Shown here piece by piece: positions 8,264 through 16,737 of a DNA stretch of 64,000 nucleotides (positions within the stretch are counted from its first letter, which is position 1; every line of letters begins with the position of its first letter). The DNA is taken from contig DCIJ01000055.1 of assembly GCA_002315945.1 (NCBI GenBank), positions 45,123 to 109,122 of the forward strand. Direction: 5' to 3'. Both the position numbers and the translations under genes were made by a program. Origin of the DNA: Lachnospiraceae bacterium UBA1729 (GTDB lineage: Bacteria > Bacillota > Clostridia > Lachnospirales > Lachnospiraceae). Under the pieces are notes generated by a model. That model was not told the DNA's origin. It searched no databases and saw only the letters and a list, made by a program, of their open reading frames with translations.

Positions 8264-9724
8264 TTATTTGGAGCTTCCAAAATCCATATCGCTCTTATTG
8301 CCTAAAGTTACCGGAACTGTGAACTCCTGATAATTCTGACCATTACCACGCTTAACAGTTACATTAACTGTTGTTCCAGCCGGATAATATTTCAATTTCT
8401 TCTGAAGCTCCTCCATTGTGGTGATTCCTGTATCATCAAATTTTACAATTACATCACCCTGTACAAGTCCAGCCTTGGCAGCTCCGGTATTCTCATATAC
8501 CTGACCAATATAGATTCCCTTGGGTAATCCATATGCCTTGGAAACCTCGTCAGTTACATTAATTCCTGATATTCCAAGATATGATTCCTGACCTGCCTCA
8601 ACCTTGCTTCTGGTTTCCTTGCCCATGAGGCTTTCAATGATAGGACGTGCTTCTGATATTGGTATAGCATAACCCATTCCTTCAACAATTGCACCACCTA
8701 TTTTATTTGAATTAATTCCAATTACCTGTCCAGAAATATTGAGAAGGGCTCCTCCTGAGTTACCAGGATTAATTGCTGCATCAGTCTGAATCAGATCAAA
8801 ATCTGTATTGGTCATATCCATCTTTCTATGAATAGCACTTATGACACCTGTTGTAACAGACTGGCCATAGCCCATGGCATTTCCTATAGCAATAGCAGGT
8901 TCGCCAACCTTAAGCTTGTCACTGTCACCCAACTCTGCTATGGCAATTTTACTTTTTGTTTCTGCCTTAATATTTTCAAGAGGAATTGCAACAACCGCCA
9001 GATCCTTCTCAGAATCATAGCCCTTAACCAGTGCATCAGCCTTTTCCTCATCATTAAATGTTATGGTGAGAGTATCTGCATCACTAATTACATGATAATT
9101 TGTCACAATCAAAAGCTCTGAATCGGTCTGTTTTACAATAATTCCCGAACCAGCAGACTGACTTTCCTGAGTAAACTGCTGTCCCCAGAAATTTTGCGCG
9201 GTTACAGTTCCAGTATTGGTTACCTGCACAACTGCCGGCATTACCTTATCAACAACTGCCGTTACATCAGTTACAACGGTTGTAACCTGCTTCTCTTCAG
9301 TCTCTGCCGGAGCCTCAGGAGCAGCCTGGGCTTCTTCTTTTTCAGGATTTAATGCCTCCTGAATTTCTTCAATAGGATTTTTAATGGCATTTTCTTCTCC
9401 ATCTGGATGGAGCAGTGTATTTATTTCCTTAAAACCATAAAATGTGGTTCCGGCACATACACCAAATATTATTCCACACAATAGGGCAATAGCTAACTTC
9501 TTACCAAGAGAGGTCTTTTTGTTATTGCCATGCTGTCTGCTTCCATTATATCTGCTGTCAAACTCCTGATTCATCTTTCCAAATTCATCATCCTGATTGC
9601 CACCATTATATCCATTACCATTGGGACGGTTATAACTTCCACCACTGTAATATCCATAATGAGTCTCCTCTGGATCTCTGTATCCGTAATTATATCCGCC
9701 TTCTCGTTTGTTCTCGTCGTTCAT
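8264..9724 (-). CDS. htrA: HtrA/DegP-type membrane-anchored serine protease
   Basis: Surface quality-control protease anchored in the membrane. Residues 1-70 form a cytoplasmic Gly/Asn/Tyr-rich tail, one TM segment is at about 76-98, then an acidic linker, a trypsin-like domain with His211 (TNYHVISD), Asp241 (SEKDLAVVAI) and Ser323 (NPGNSGGALL), and a PDZ domain at about 380-470. All catalytic residues are present. The gene heads a five-gene run (htrA, PGAM-type, PHP, binding lipoprotein, kinase) with gaps of 1-12 bp. Its upstream region contains two perfect palindromes (9765-9778 and 9783-9799) that overlap the likely promoter, so it is probably repressor controlled. Neither the CIRCE nor the CtsR heat-shock operator is present. 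Confidence 0.95.
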   Translation of the reverse strand: MNDENKREGGYNYGYRDPEETHYGYYSGGSYNRPNGNGYNGGNQDDEFGKMNQEFDSRYNGSRQHGNNKKTSLGKKLAIALLCGIIFGVCAGTTFYGFKEINTLLHPDGEENAIKNPIEEIQEALNPEKEEAQAAPEAPAETEEKQVTTVVTDVTAVVDKVMPAVVQVTNTGTVTAQNFWGQQFTQESQSAGSGIIVKQTDSELLIVTNYHVISDADTLTITFNDEEKADALVKGYDSEKDLAVVAIPLENIKAETKSKIAIAELGDSDKLKVGEPAIAIGNAMGYGQSVTTGVISAIHRKMDMTNTDFDLIQTDAAINPGNSGGALLNISGQVIGINSNKIGGAIVEGMGYAIPISEARPIIESLMGKETRSKVEAGQESYLGISGINVTDEVSKAYGLPKGIYIGQVYENTGAAKAGLVQGDVIVKFDDTGITTMEELQKKLKYYPAGTTVNVTVKRGNGQNYQEFTVPVTLGNKSDMDFGSSK

Positions 9725-9764
9725 AACTCTGCCTTCCTAACTGATACTATATGATTTATTTTTT

Positions 9765-9799
9765 CCCTGATATCAGGGTCTGTTCTATTCTGAATAGAA
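9765..9799. promoter_or_regulatory. Two perfect palindromes in the htrA promoter region
   Basis: CCCTGATATCAGGG (9765-9778, 14 bp, perfect) and TTCTATTCTGAATAGAA (9783-9799, 8-bp arms and one central base) are 4 bp apart. A TTGAAC -35-like box (9817-9822) places the -10 region inside the second palindrome. They look like operators for a dimeric repressor acting on the htrA operon. Confidence 0.55.
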
Positions 9800-9845
9800 T
9801 ATTAATATCCAATTGTGTTCAATTTGTGATAAAAGTATTACAAAA

Positions 9846-9892
9846 ATGAAAAATCCTGACCCTCACGAAATACTACTTTGTAAGGCTCAGGA
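9846..9892 (-). terminator. Intrinsic terminator upstream of htrA
   Basis: On the minus strand TCCTGAGCCTTAC pairs with GTGAGGGTCAGGA (one mismatch), followed by TTTTTCATTTTT. It lies more than 340 bp after the preceding protein gene (stop at 10238), so it may end a small RNA or act as a leader attenuator rather than end that mRNA. Confidence 0.65.
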
Positions 9893-10016
9893 AAAAAATA
9901 CCTATAAAAGGGAGGATGCCAGGTAACCTATCGTCACCTGGCATTTATTATGAAAAAGCTTTTTAAGTTTTTTGAAAATGTCTAATTTGTGTATCAAGTC
10001 GTTTGCTTTACTTGAT
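9846..10016 (-). ncRNA. Candidate small RNA or long structured leader
   Basis: A minus-strand -10-like TATACT (10023-10028) predicts a start near 10016. The first bases would form a hairpin, ATCAAGT/ACTTGAT (9993-10016, 10-nt loop). A second hairpin, TGCCAGGT/ACCTGGCA (9917-9943), follows, and then the terminator at 9846-9892. There is no ORF in it. The -35 region is poor and overlaps a TTTTGAACAAAATT box. I do not recognise the RNA as any known riboswitch class. The length would be about 170 nt. Confidence 0.35.
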
Positions 10017-10036
10017 GATGTTAGTATACGTCACAC

Positions 10037-10209
10037 TTTTGAACAAAATTAATTATGTAAATTAACGTTTGTTTAATGATTTATGAACATTTTATGAACA
10101 AAAGCTCTTTCAAACCCTATTTTTACACCACGTATACGTGCTACGCATACGCATATGTTATGTTTTCGTGATTTTTAATAATTTCTGCCTATAGGTTTTG
10201 AACAAAATT
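10037..10209. promoter_or_regulatory. Intergenic region rich in short repeats and a palindrome
   Basis: TTTTGAACAAAATT occurs twice, at 10037-10050 and 10196-10209. TTTATGAACA occurs as a direct repeat at 10080-10089 and 10091-10100, an 11-bp step that puts both copies on one face of the helix. CACGTATACGTG at 10129-10140 is a perfect palindrome. No gene is visible in 9725-10237, so these are probably regulator sites for the transcript that runs towards htrA. Confidence 0.4.
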
Positions 10210-10237
10210 TTTCACAATTTTCAAAGGATGATTTTGT

Positions 10238-12367
10238 CTATTCTGTCTTGATTTCTGACACTATGCTGTCACTCATCTGTTCATGAATGGCTTTCTCGGC
10301 TACTGCCTTCTGAGTATCAATAGCCTTTGGCTTTTCCTCTTCCTTCTTTCCAGTTATGAAATTGATAATCTTTTTGAATACAGCCTTAATTCTTCCCCAT
10401 GCACCAAGATCCTCCTTGGGTGGTTCGATATCAACCGCATTATCTAACTCTTCATCATCAATTGTGATTTCTTTGGTTCTCATTATTATCTGAATAGAAG
10501 CAGGTGTACTATTCTTGGAAGAGGTAAATGAAGGGAATGCCTGATTAATATCCAGATTCAGTACATTACTGTCTGCCTCTATCTCATCAATCTCATCATC
10601 GATGGCATTCTTCATGGTATCCTTAGCCTTGCGGAAAGTATCTGTTCCATCAGTAATACCAATAGTGCTGCCAATAATATCTATCATTCCATCCAGAGAT
10701 GAATCTATAGCAGTACTTACTGCCCCTTCGGTAATATCCATAATATTTCTAAGACTTCTAAGGGCTGTCTGGGTAGCCTTAACTGACACATCTGCGTTGT
10801 AGAGGAAATCCTCCATCATATCAATCAGGTTATTCAGATTGGTTCTGTAATCCTTGTTTGCTTCCCATGCCAGAGCATCTCCCTGAACTAACAGAGACTG
10901 TACTACCTTGAGCATGTCGTCTATGTCACTTACCATGGTCATAGTCTCGTTCATAGGTCCTACGCTCTTGCCCAGCAGTTCTCCCGACATTCCTGCCAGA
11001 CTGGCGTCAATTAATAAATCTGCATTTCCAGTGCCCTGGTCGACAATGCTAGCAGCCGCCTGTTTCATCAATGCTGCTTGCTGCTCAGAGGTTAATGCCC
11101 CAAAGGCTCCGGCACCGCCTGCAAGTTCTTGCGCTTTTGCTAACACTGTAGCATTCGAAGTACCTGCTATTGCCTCAAGCTTGGCCTGGGATACCTTCAG
11201 CACACTTTCCAGTGCTTTAAGCTCCTCCTCGGCTTCTTCAGAATCACTCTTTGCCAGTTTTTTCAAATCACGCAGCTTATCATTCAGATCATCCAGATCT
11301 TCTCTGGTTTCCTCTGTATAGTACTGCATACTATAGATAGTACTTCTCAGGCCCTCCATTCTGTCCATGGCCTTGTTGAAATCCTGCTGCTCAATGGCAG
11401 ACTGGTTAGCCAGGAATGTAAGACTGTTGGAAATACCATCCAGTGAATCTATAGCTGCATCGGCATCAGCCTTAACCTGATCCTTGTTGGCATCATAGGT
11501 TCCCTTTGCCTGCTTTGCAGCTTCCAGACCTTTTCTTGTCTTTTCCAGGCCACCTCTCATGCTTGACAGATTGTCAAAGATAATATCAGCACTGTCGCTC
11601 ATTAAGTCCAGTGAATCCTTAACCTTGTTCTTAACCTCACGTACATCACTGATCATTCCCAGTGAATCAAGAGTTGCAGGAACCATCATTATAAAGGTTC
11701 CCATTGACTCGTAGGATTTTGTTCCAAGGTCTATCTGGAAGGTATTTTCTTCTCCTGGAAGAGCCAGGAAAAATACTGCCTTTTTGGTTCCAAGGCTCTG
11801 AGTCTGAGCTCCTGGAGCATTCAGGGAATAGGTGTCAGAATCCATATCTGCAATGGTTCCAACTGCCAATACCATGTTATTTTTATAATATTCAGGGGCC
11901 TTTTTATTAGGAACTGCCTCTATCAGAGTTGTTACCAGTCCACTGGCTCCAGCCAGATCCTCACCCTTTACGGGTTTTCCATTGAGTCTGTAGCTTACAT
12001 CAATTGTCCAGGGAAGCTCCATATCCAGTTTGTCGGATTTAGCTTCGAAGTAAAATGTCTCTGCATCACTACCGCTAATATCCCACTTTACCTGGTCTCC
12101 ATTTATGACAGGCTGAATGGAATTGGTCATATTGATTACTTCCTGATAATTTCCGTAATCAATTATTTCGGTATTTCCGTTAAGTACACATCCCTTAACA
12201 ATCTCTACCTCGTCTATTCCACCATAATAGTCCGTGTTTATATATACAGCTTCATCAACTTCAACCTTTGGCGCTGCTGCCAGCACATTCACTGGAAGTG
12301 TTCCTGCCACCATCAGTCCTGCCATTGATACTGCCATTATTCTGTTCATTATTTTTTGTGTTCGCAT
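10238..12367 (-). CDS. Secreted helical protein partnered with an MMPL exporter
   Basis: Exported protein of about 709 residues. A signal peptide ends in VLAAAPKVEVDEAVY, then comes a beta-rich N-terminal part (about 40-220) and a long, mostly helical region (about 225-590) with heptad-like repeats. The C-terminus is charged and I see no second membrane segment. I prefer the ATG at 12367 over a GTG at 12376 because AAGGAG lies 8 nt before it. The gene follows the MMPL exporter gene by about 55 bp and is probably co-transcribed. The helical part resembles the extracellular parts of YhgE/Pip-type proteins, but I cannot assign a family. A role as an extracellular partner of the exporter is inferred. 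Confidence 0.8.
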   Translation of the reverse strand: MRTQKIMNRIMAVSMAGLMVAGTLPVNVLAAAPKVEVDEAVYINTDYYGGIDEVEIVKGCVLNGNTEIIDYGNYQEVINMTNSIQPVINGDQVKWDISGSDAETFYFEAKSDKLDMELPWTIDVSYRLNGKPVKGEDLAGASGLVTTLIEAVPNKKAPEYYKNNMVLAVGTIADMDSDTYSLNAPGAQTQSLGTKKAVFFLALPGEENTFQIDLGTKSYESMGTFIMMVPATLDSLGMISDVREVKNKVKDSLDLMSDSADIIFDNLSSMRGGLEKTRKGLEAAKQAKGTYDANKDQVKADADAAIDSLDGISNSLTFLANQSAIEQQDFNKAMDRMEGLRSTIYSMQYYTEETREDLDDLNDKLRDLKKLAKSDSEEAEEELKALESVLKVSQAKLEAIAGTSNATVLAKAQELAGGAGAFGALTSEQQAALMKQAAASIVDQGTGNADLLIDASLAGMSGELLGKSVGPMNETMTMVSDIDDMLKVVQSLLVQGDALAWEANKDYRTNLNNLIDMMEDFLYNADVSVKATQTALRSLRNIMDITEGAVSTAIDSSLDGMIDIIGSTIGITDGTDTFRKAKDTMKNAIDDEIDEIEADSNVLNLDINQAFPSFTSSKNSTPASIQIIMRTKEITIDDEELDNAVDIEPPKEDLGAWGRIKAVFKKIINFITGKKEEEKPKAIDTQKAVAEKAIHEQMSDSIVSEIKTE

Positions 12368-12422
12368 TACCAACACTCCTTACTAAATACAAACTCTGCA
12401 ACCAACTGACAACTTAGTACTT

Positions 12423-14618
12423 TTATTTTTTCTTAGTAGCTTTTTCCTTTTTCTTTTTCAGTTCAACCTTTTTATGAGGCTTATTTTTACTAAAGATTCT
12501 GTCTGAAAGCTCTCTCTCTCTAAAGATTAGTCCATCAAAGGTACTCATGAGGGCAGGTATAGCCACCATAACCATCAGCATACTCATAAATCCGCCTCGG
12601 CCAATCATATGTCCTATGGAAGAGATCGCACTTACTGATGAAATAAAATAAATACTATATCCGGCAAGAGTAAGTATCATACCTGAAGTAATAATACTTG
12701 AAATACTCTTCCTCAGTGTATTGATGCCTGACTGGAAAGGAGTCATGCCTTCCTCGCGGCTTGCCAGATAATTATTGGTCATAAGAATTGAATAGTCTAC
12801 CGTTGCACCCATCTGAACGCAGCTTACAATTACATATCCGGTAAACATCAGCGTTTCACCCTGGATATAGGGTGTTGCCATATTAAGGAAAAGAGCCACA
12901 CCGATAGGAATCAGCACCAGGATTGGCAAAAGCAGTGATTTGAAAGCAATCATAACAACTACCGCTATACCCATAACTGAAAATCCTTCTGTAATGAGGT
13001 AATCATTCAGAATTATCGTCTTGATTTCCTGAGTACTTGGTGTATGTCCTACCACATAGGAATTATTGGGGTAATAACGCTTTACAATCCCTGTAATCTC
13101 GTCATTAGTCTGAAATGCCAGTTCACTCTCTATGGATGTCCTTGTGTACAAAAGCATTCTGGCATAATTGTCACTTCTAAGGAGACTTGTAATACTGCTT
13201 GGAACTATCGATTCAGGAATACCCTCTGGCAATACAGATGACAAACCAGTACAGCTTCTCACATAGTACAAATCCTTAAGTTCTTCAGCCATCTGCCGCT
13301 CTCTGACCGGATCCCCATTGGGAACAATCAGCAGATACAGATCGCTTCGTCCAAACTTTTCCTCTATTTCATTGGAATCATCATATACCTGAGTTCCTTC
13401 GCTTCGTCCCATGGCCGAATTACCAAAGGAATAATCATTCATGCTCTGAGCAATATATGCAGGAACTACAATAATAGCCATCAGTGCAAGAACCACATAT
13501 CTCATGCCAAAGATAGCTCTTGAGCTCTTTTCAAACTTGGGCATAAAGCTCTTATGTTTATATTTTTCAATCTTGTCGTCAAATTTGAGAATAAGAGCCG
13601 GCATCAGCAACAGAACTGTAAGCACCGAACAGATAATGGACTTTCCTAATACAAAGCCTATATCTGCACCCAGTGTAAAGCTCATGGTACCCAGCGCCAC
13701 AAAGCCTACGAAGGTGGTCATGGCTGAGGACAGAATAGAAACAGCTGACGCATTAATTGCTCTCTTCATGGCCTCAGGCTTGTTGCCCGGATGCTCATGG
13801 TTCATGGTTTCAAAAGTCTCCAACAGGAATATTGAATAGTCCATACTGGTAGCCAGCTGGAGAACCGATGCCACCGACTGACTAAGGAATGAAATCCGGC
13901 CAAACATCAGGTTCGACCCCTGATTTAACATAATAGCTATTCCCATTACCGCCAAAAACAAAAGTGGCTCAAGCCAGGAAGTAGTTGTAATAAGCAGAAT
14001 TACTAAAATAATTAGTACTGCCAGAATCATGATAACAACTATTTCGGAGCTTACATTGTCAATCAGAGATTTGGTTTCAATGGCAGGCCCTGCATAGGCA
14101 GCCTTATCTCCAAGCATCTCCTGTATTTCTACAATGGCACTATCAGTGCTGTCTGCGTAATCACCCTCCTTGAAGGTAATATCCATAACAGCACATCTGT
14201 CCTTGTAATAATCGCTCTGGCTGGCAGCATCAGTAAAATCGCCACCCATGAATACATCCGCACTCATCCAGCTGACCATATCAACGCCTTCAACGCCTTC
14301 CAGCATCTGCTTATACATGGCAGCTTCGTAGATTGATACATCCCTTATCATTACTCTGGCTGTTCCAGGGTAACCAAACTCTTCTTCCATTACATCAATG
14401 GATTCCCTGGTTACTGCGCTCTGGGGCAGATACTCTGTCAGGTCGTAATTTACCTTTACTAAGGGAAACATAGCCAGACACACAAAAAAAGCAATAACGA
14501 AGATAGTTGTAATCAGTCCATACTGATCAACAATAAATCCGGCTATGCCGCCAGTCCCATTAATTGCTTCTTTTCTCTTTCTAACTCTTTTAATTAATTT
14601 ATCTACTAATTTTGTCAT
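12423..14618 (-). CDS. MMPL/RND-family transporter
   Basis: Large membrane exporter, 731 residues, of the MMPL/RND superfamily (YdfJ-like). TM1 is at about residues 30-52, then an extracellular loop and a block of TM segments around 185-365 with SVASVLQLATSMDYSIFLLE. A second loop and a second TM block (about 545-700) carry the matching motif CVQMGATVDYSILMTNNY. The paired DYS motifs are the usual proton-relay region. The C-terminus is Lys-rich. Substrates in this family include lipids and hydrophobic compounds. The ligand here is unknown. A promoter with TATAAT at 14655-14660 lies just upstream. Confidence 0.92.
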   Translation of the reverse strand: MTKLVDKLIKRVRKRKEAINGTGGIAGFIVDQYGLITTIFVIAFFVCLAMFPLVKVNYDLTEYLPQSAVTRESIDVMEEEFGYPGTARVMIRDVSIYEAAMYKQMLEGVEGVDMVSWMSADVFMGGDFTDAASQSDYYKDRCAVMDITFKEGDYADSTDSAIVEIQEMLGDKAAYAGPAIETKSLIDNVSSEIVVIMILAVLIILVILLITTTSWLEPLLFLAVMGIAIMLNQGSNLMFGRISFLSQSVASVLQLATSMDYSIFLLETFETMNHEHPGNKPEAMKRAINASAVSILSSAMTTFVGFVALGTMSFTLGADIGFVLGKSIICSVLTVLLLMPALILKFDDKIEKYKHKSFMPKFEKSSRAIFGMRYVVLALMAIIVVPAYIAQSMNDYSFGNSAMGRSEGTQVYDDSNEIEEKFGRSDLYLLIVPNGDPVRERQMAEELKDLYYVRSCTGLSSVLPEGIPESIVPSSITSLLRSDNYARMLLYTRTSIESELAFQTNDEITGIVKRYYPNNSYVVGHTPSTQEIKTIILNDYLITEGFSVMGIAVVVMIAFKSLLLPILVLIPIGVALFLNMATPYIQGETLMFTGYVIVSCVQMGATVDYSILMTNNYLASREEGMTPFQSGINTLRKSISSIITSGMILTLAGYSIYFISSVSAISSIGHMIGRGGFMSMLMVMVAIPALMSTFDGLIFRERELSDRIFSKNKPHKKVELKKKKEKATKKK

Positions 14619-14654
14619 AGTTCACCACTCACGCCACAAAACTCACAACAGGCT

Positions 14655-14682
14655 ATTATACCACATCAGACTCGACTTTTCA
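14655..14682 (-). promoter_or_regulatory. Promoter of the MMPL operon
   Basis: On the minus strand TGAAAA (14677-14682), a 16-bp spacer and TATAAT (14655-14660), with TG one base before the -10 box (extended -10). It lies about 40 bp upstream of the MMPL start at 14618. Confidence 0.5.
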
Positions 14683-14774
14683 CGCGCTTCCGCTCATTTT
14701 TTACGCATTTGTGGTATTTTTTGCTATGTGTTTTTATTCTTACAACGTTCCCACCTTATTAATGTGCAGTATTA

Positions 14775-16712
14775 TCACATCTGCTTTTCAAAGTAGTCCG
14801 CCAACCTTTCCATAGGCACTGGAGGTGAATAGAAATATCCCTGAATCAGGCGAAATCCTCTCTCAACCGAAAAATCTCTCTGCTCAGCATTTTCAACGCC
14901 CTCAACCAGAGACAAAATTCCACATTTATTAAAGAAGTCCACCAGCAGCTTTAGCAGTTCATCTGCCTTATGGTCCTCTATGGCCTTGTATAGCATAGCC
15001 TTGTCAAATTTAATTGTCATAAATGGATAGGTTACTATTCTTTCCATGTTGGAATAGCCCGTTCCAAAGTCATCCAGGACAAGCCTTACCCCGGCGCGGT
15101 TCAATTCTTTCATGGTATTAAGAATCGAATTGTAATCACTCAACTCTACACTCTCTGTAATCTCTATCCTAATCTTCCCTGGATCCACACCATTTTGTTC
15201 AATAATTCCCAGAATCTCCGAAGCAAAGGTAGGCTGCTGGAACTCACCTGTAGAGCAGTTAATACTGATTGCATCAACCTTATATCCCTCCTGCTCCAGA
15301 CTCTTAATCTTTTTGCACACCTTGTTTACCATTATCAATGTAAGGGGGTGGATACAGTTAATCTGCTCTGCCACTCCAATAAATTCATCCGGGAACAGCA
15401 TTCTTCCATTATCTTCAATACGCATGAGGGCCTCTGCCACCCTGCATTTGCCCGTGTCGGCATCAGCTATTGGCTGGGCATAGCATATTATTCTGGGATC
15501 GTCCAGATCTCCTCTTGCACGGATGTCCGAGAGAATGTGTTCTACAGCATATGATTTTATATAATCCTGCACATCCTCCTTGGTAACATTATAGTATTCG
15601 CGAGTATTATAATCAGTGAATCCTGCCTGAATCTTTCTGACAGCCCCCTTGATTACTTTTCCGCTGGGGGCACCCGCACTTTCCCTGACTGTAATCATTT
15701 TATAGGCTGGATCCAGCTTCCTTTGCCCAAATCTGACCTCATTCTCCATGATTTTCTGTATTCCAGAGATTATTCTTTCAGCCTCTTCTTCATCCTTCAC
15801 ATAGCAAAAGCCCATATATGTATACATATTATGGGAAAAAATTTGCATTCCATAACTCAGTGCCTCGATTTCCCTGCATATTTTCGAACTGGCATATTTT
15901 ATTCCAGCCATAATATCATCAAACTCTCTGTTTTTTAGCTGAGGGAATCTTACATAAATATACACATACTTCTTTTTGCTCTTGGCAGCCCTGTCAAGAA
16001 TAATATATAGCGGTTCCTCTGATCTGCAGCCAAAGTTTTCGTCAAATTTAGTATTATGGAAAAGTATATAAAACAGTGTGAAGGGCAATACATAGGTATA
16101 GCTGGTTATAACAAGCGTAGGGAAAAAGAACTGAGTCACCAGCACCATAATATCTGCCGGAATAAAAACTGCACTTCCCCACACTACAACACGGGCTATT
16201 GTTTTGTTATTGATTAAAGATGCAGTAAATACAAAACCCGCATCAATGATTCCACAGACAACATAACTCAGATACCAGTTCGACAGAATAACCTTGCCCT
16301 CTGAGTAAACAATCAGCTTGTCAGTAACCATTGGATAAAAAATGATTGCAGCATAAACTACTGCAAACAATGCCTCCATTAGCAGAGTGAGCTTAGCCTG
16401 AAGGCGTCTTTTATAGCTCAGAAAATTAATGTAGGAAAAAATTAGATTTAATATGAAAATATATAATATTCCAAATATTATATATGTAGCATTAAAGAGA
16501 CTAATGCTAAAGGTTGCCTCACAGGATACCTGATTAAGCATGAAGATGTGCACCAGTATCTCAATAGCTGACAGTCCAAAGCCCACTGTACACATAACCA
16601 TCAGTCTTGTCATCTTGGGCTGTTGCACCAATATAAGCAATAGCATCAGCACGCACAGGCTAAGCATTACACATTCTGTTACAATATCATATCTCAAAAA
16701 TAAAGCTGGCAT
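14775..16712 (-). CDS. Membrane EAL-domain protein, likely c-di-GMP phosphodiesterase
   Basis: Degrades cyclic di-GMP, judged from its C-terminal EAL domain. Residues 1-235 contain about seven TM segments. The middle (about 240-400) has no recognisable GGDEF motif. The EAL domain (about 400-640) keeps the key residues: EALMR, INCSTGEF, ITESVEL, DDFGTGYSN, IKFDKAM, LVEGVEN and IQGYFYSPP, so it is probably active. Length is 645. The start at 16712 is backed by AGGGGAGAG just before it. The gene follows a small membrane protein by 25 bp and is probably co-transcribed with it. The N-terminal membrane part is presumably the signal input. Confidence 0.9.
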   Translation of the reverse strand: MPALFLRYDIVTECVMLSLCVLMLLLILVQQPKMTRLMVMCTVGFGLSAIEILVHIFMLNQVSCEATFSISLFNATYIIFGILYIFILNLIFSYINFLSYKRRLQAKLTLLMEALFAVVYAAIIFYPMVTDKLIVYSEGKVILSNWYLSYVVCGIIDAGFVFTASLINNKTIARVVVWGSAVFIPADIMVLVTQFFFPTLVITSYTYVLPFTLFYILFHNTKFDENFGCRSEEPLYIILDRAAKSKKKYVYIYVRFPQLKNREFDDIMAGIKYASSKICREIEALSYGMQIFSHNMYTYMGFCYVKDEEEAERIISGIQKIMENEVRFGQRKLDPAYKMITVRESAGAPSGKVIKGAVRKIQAGFTDYNTREYYNVTKEDVQDYIKSYAVEHILSDIRARGDLDDPRIICYAQPIADADTGKCRVAEALMRIEDNGRMLFPDEFIGVAEQINCIHPLTLIMVNKVCKKIKSLEQEGYKVDAISINCSTGEFQQPTFASEILGIIEQNGVDPGKIRIEITESVELSDYNSILNTMKELNRAGVRLVLDDFGTGYSNMERIVTYPFMTIKFDKAMLYKAIEDHKADELLKLLVDFFNKCGILSLVEGVENAEQRDFSVERGFRLIQGYFYSPPVPMERLADYFEKQM

Positions 16713-16737
16713 TTCTCTCCCCTAAAGCAAATTCAAG

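Noticed and set aside
9725..9850. CIRCE or CtsR heat-shock operator before htrA
   Set aside because: Neither TTAGCACTC-N9-GAGTGCTAA nor the GGTCAAA tandem repeat is present. The palindromes there are different.
10976..11321. Plus-strand frames inside the secreted helical protein gene
   Set aside because: Low-complexity antisense of a helical Ala/Leu/Ser-rich gene; no ribosome site or family motif.
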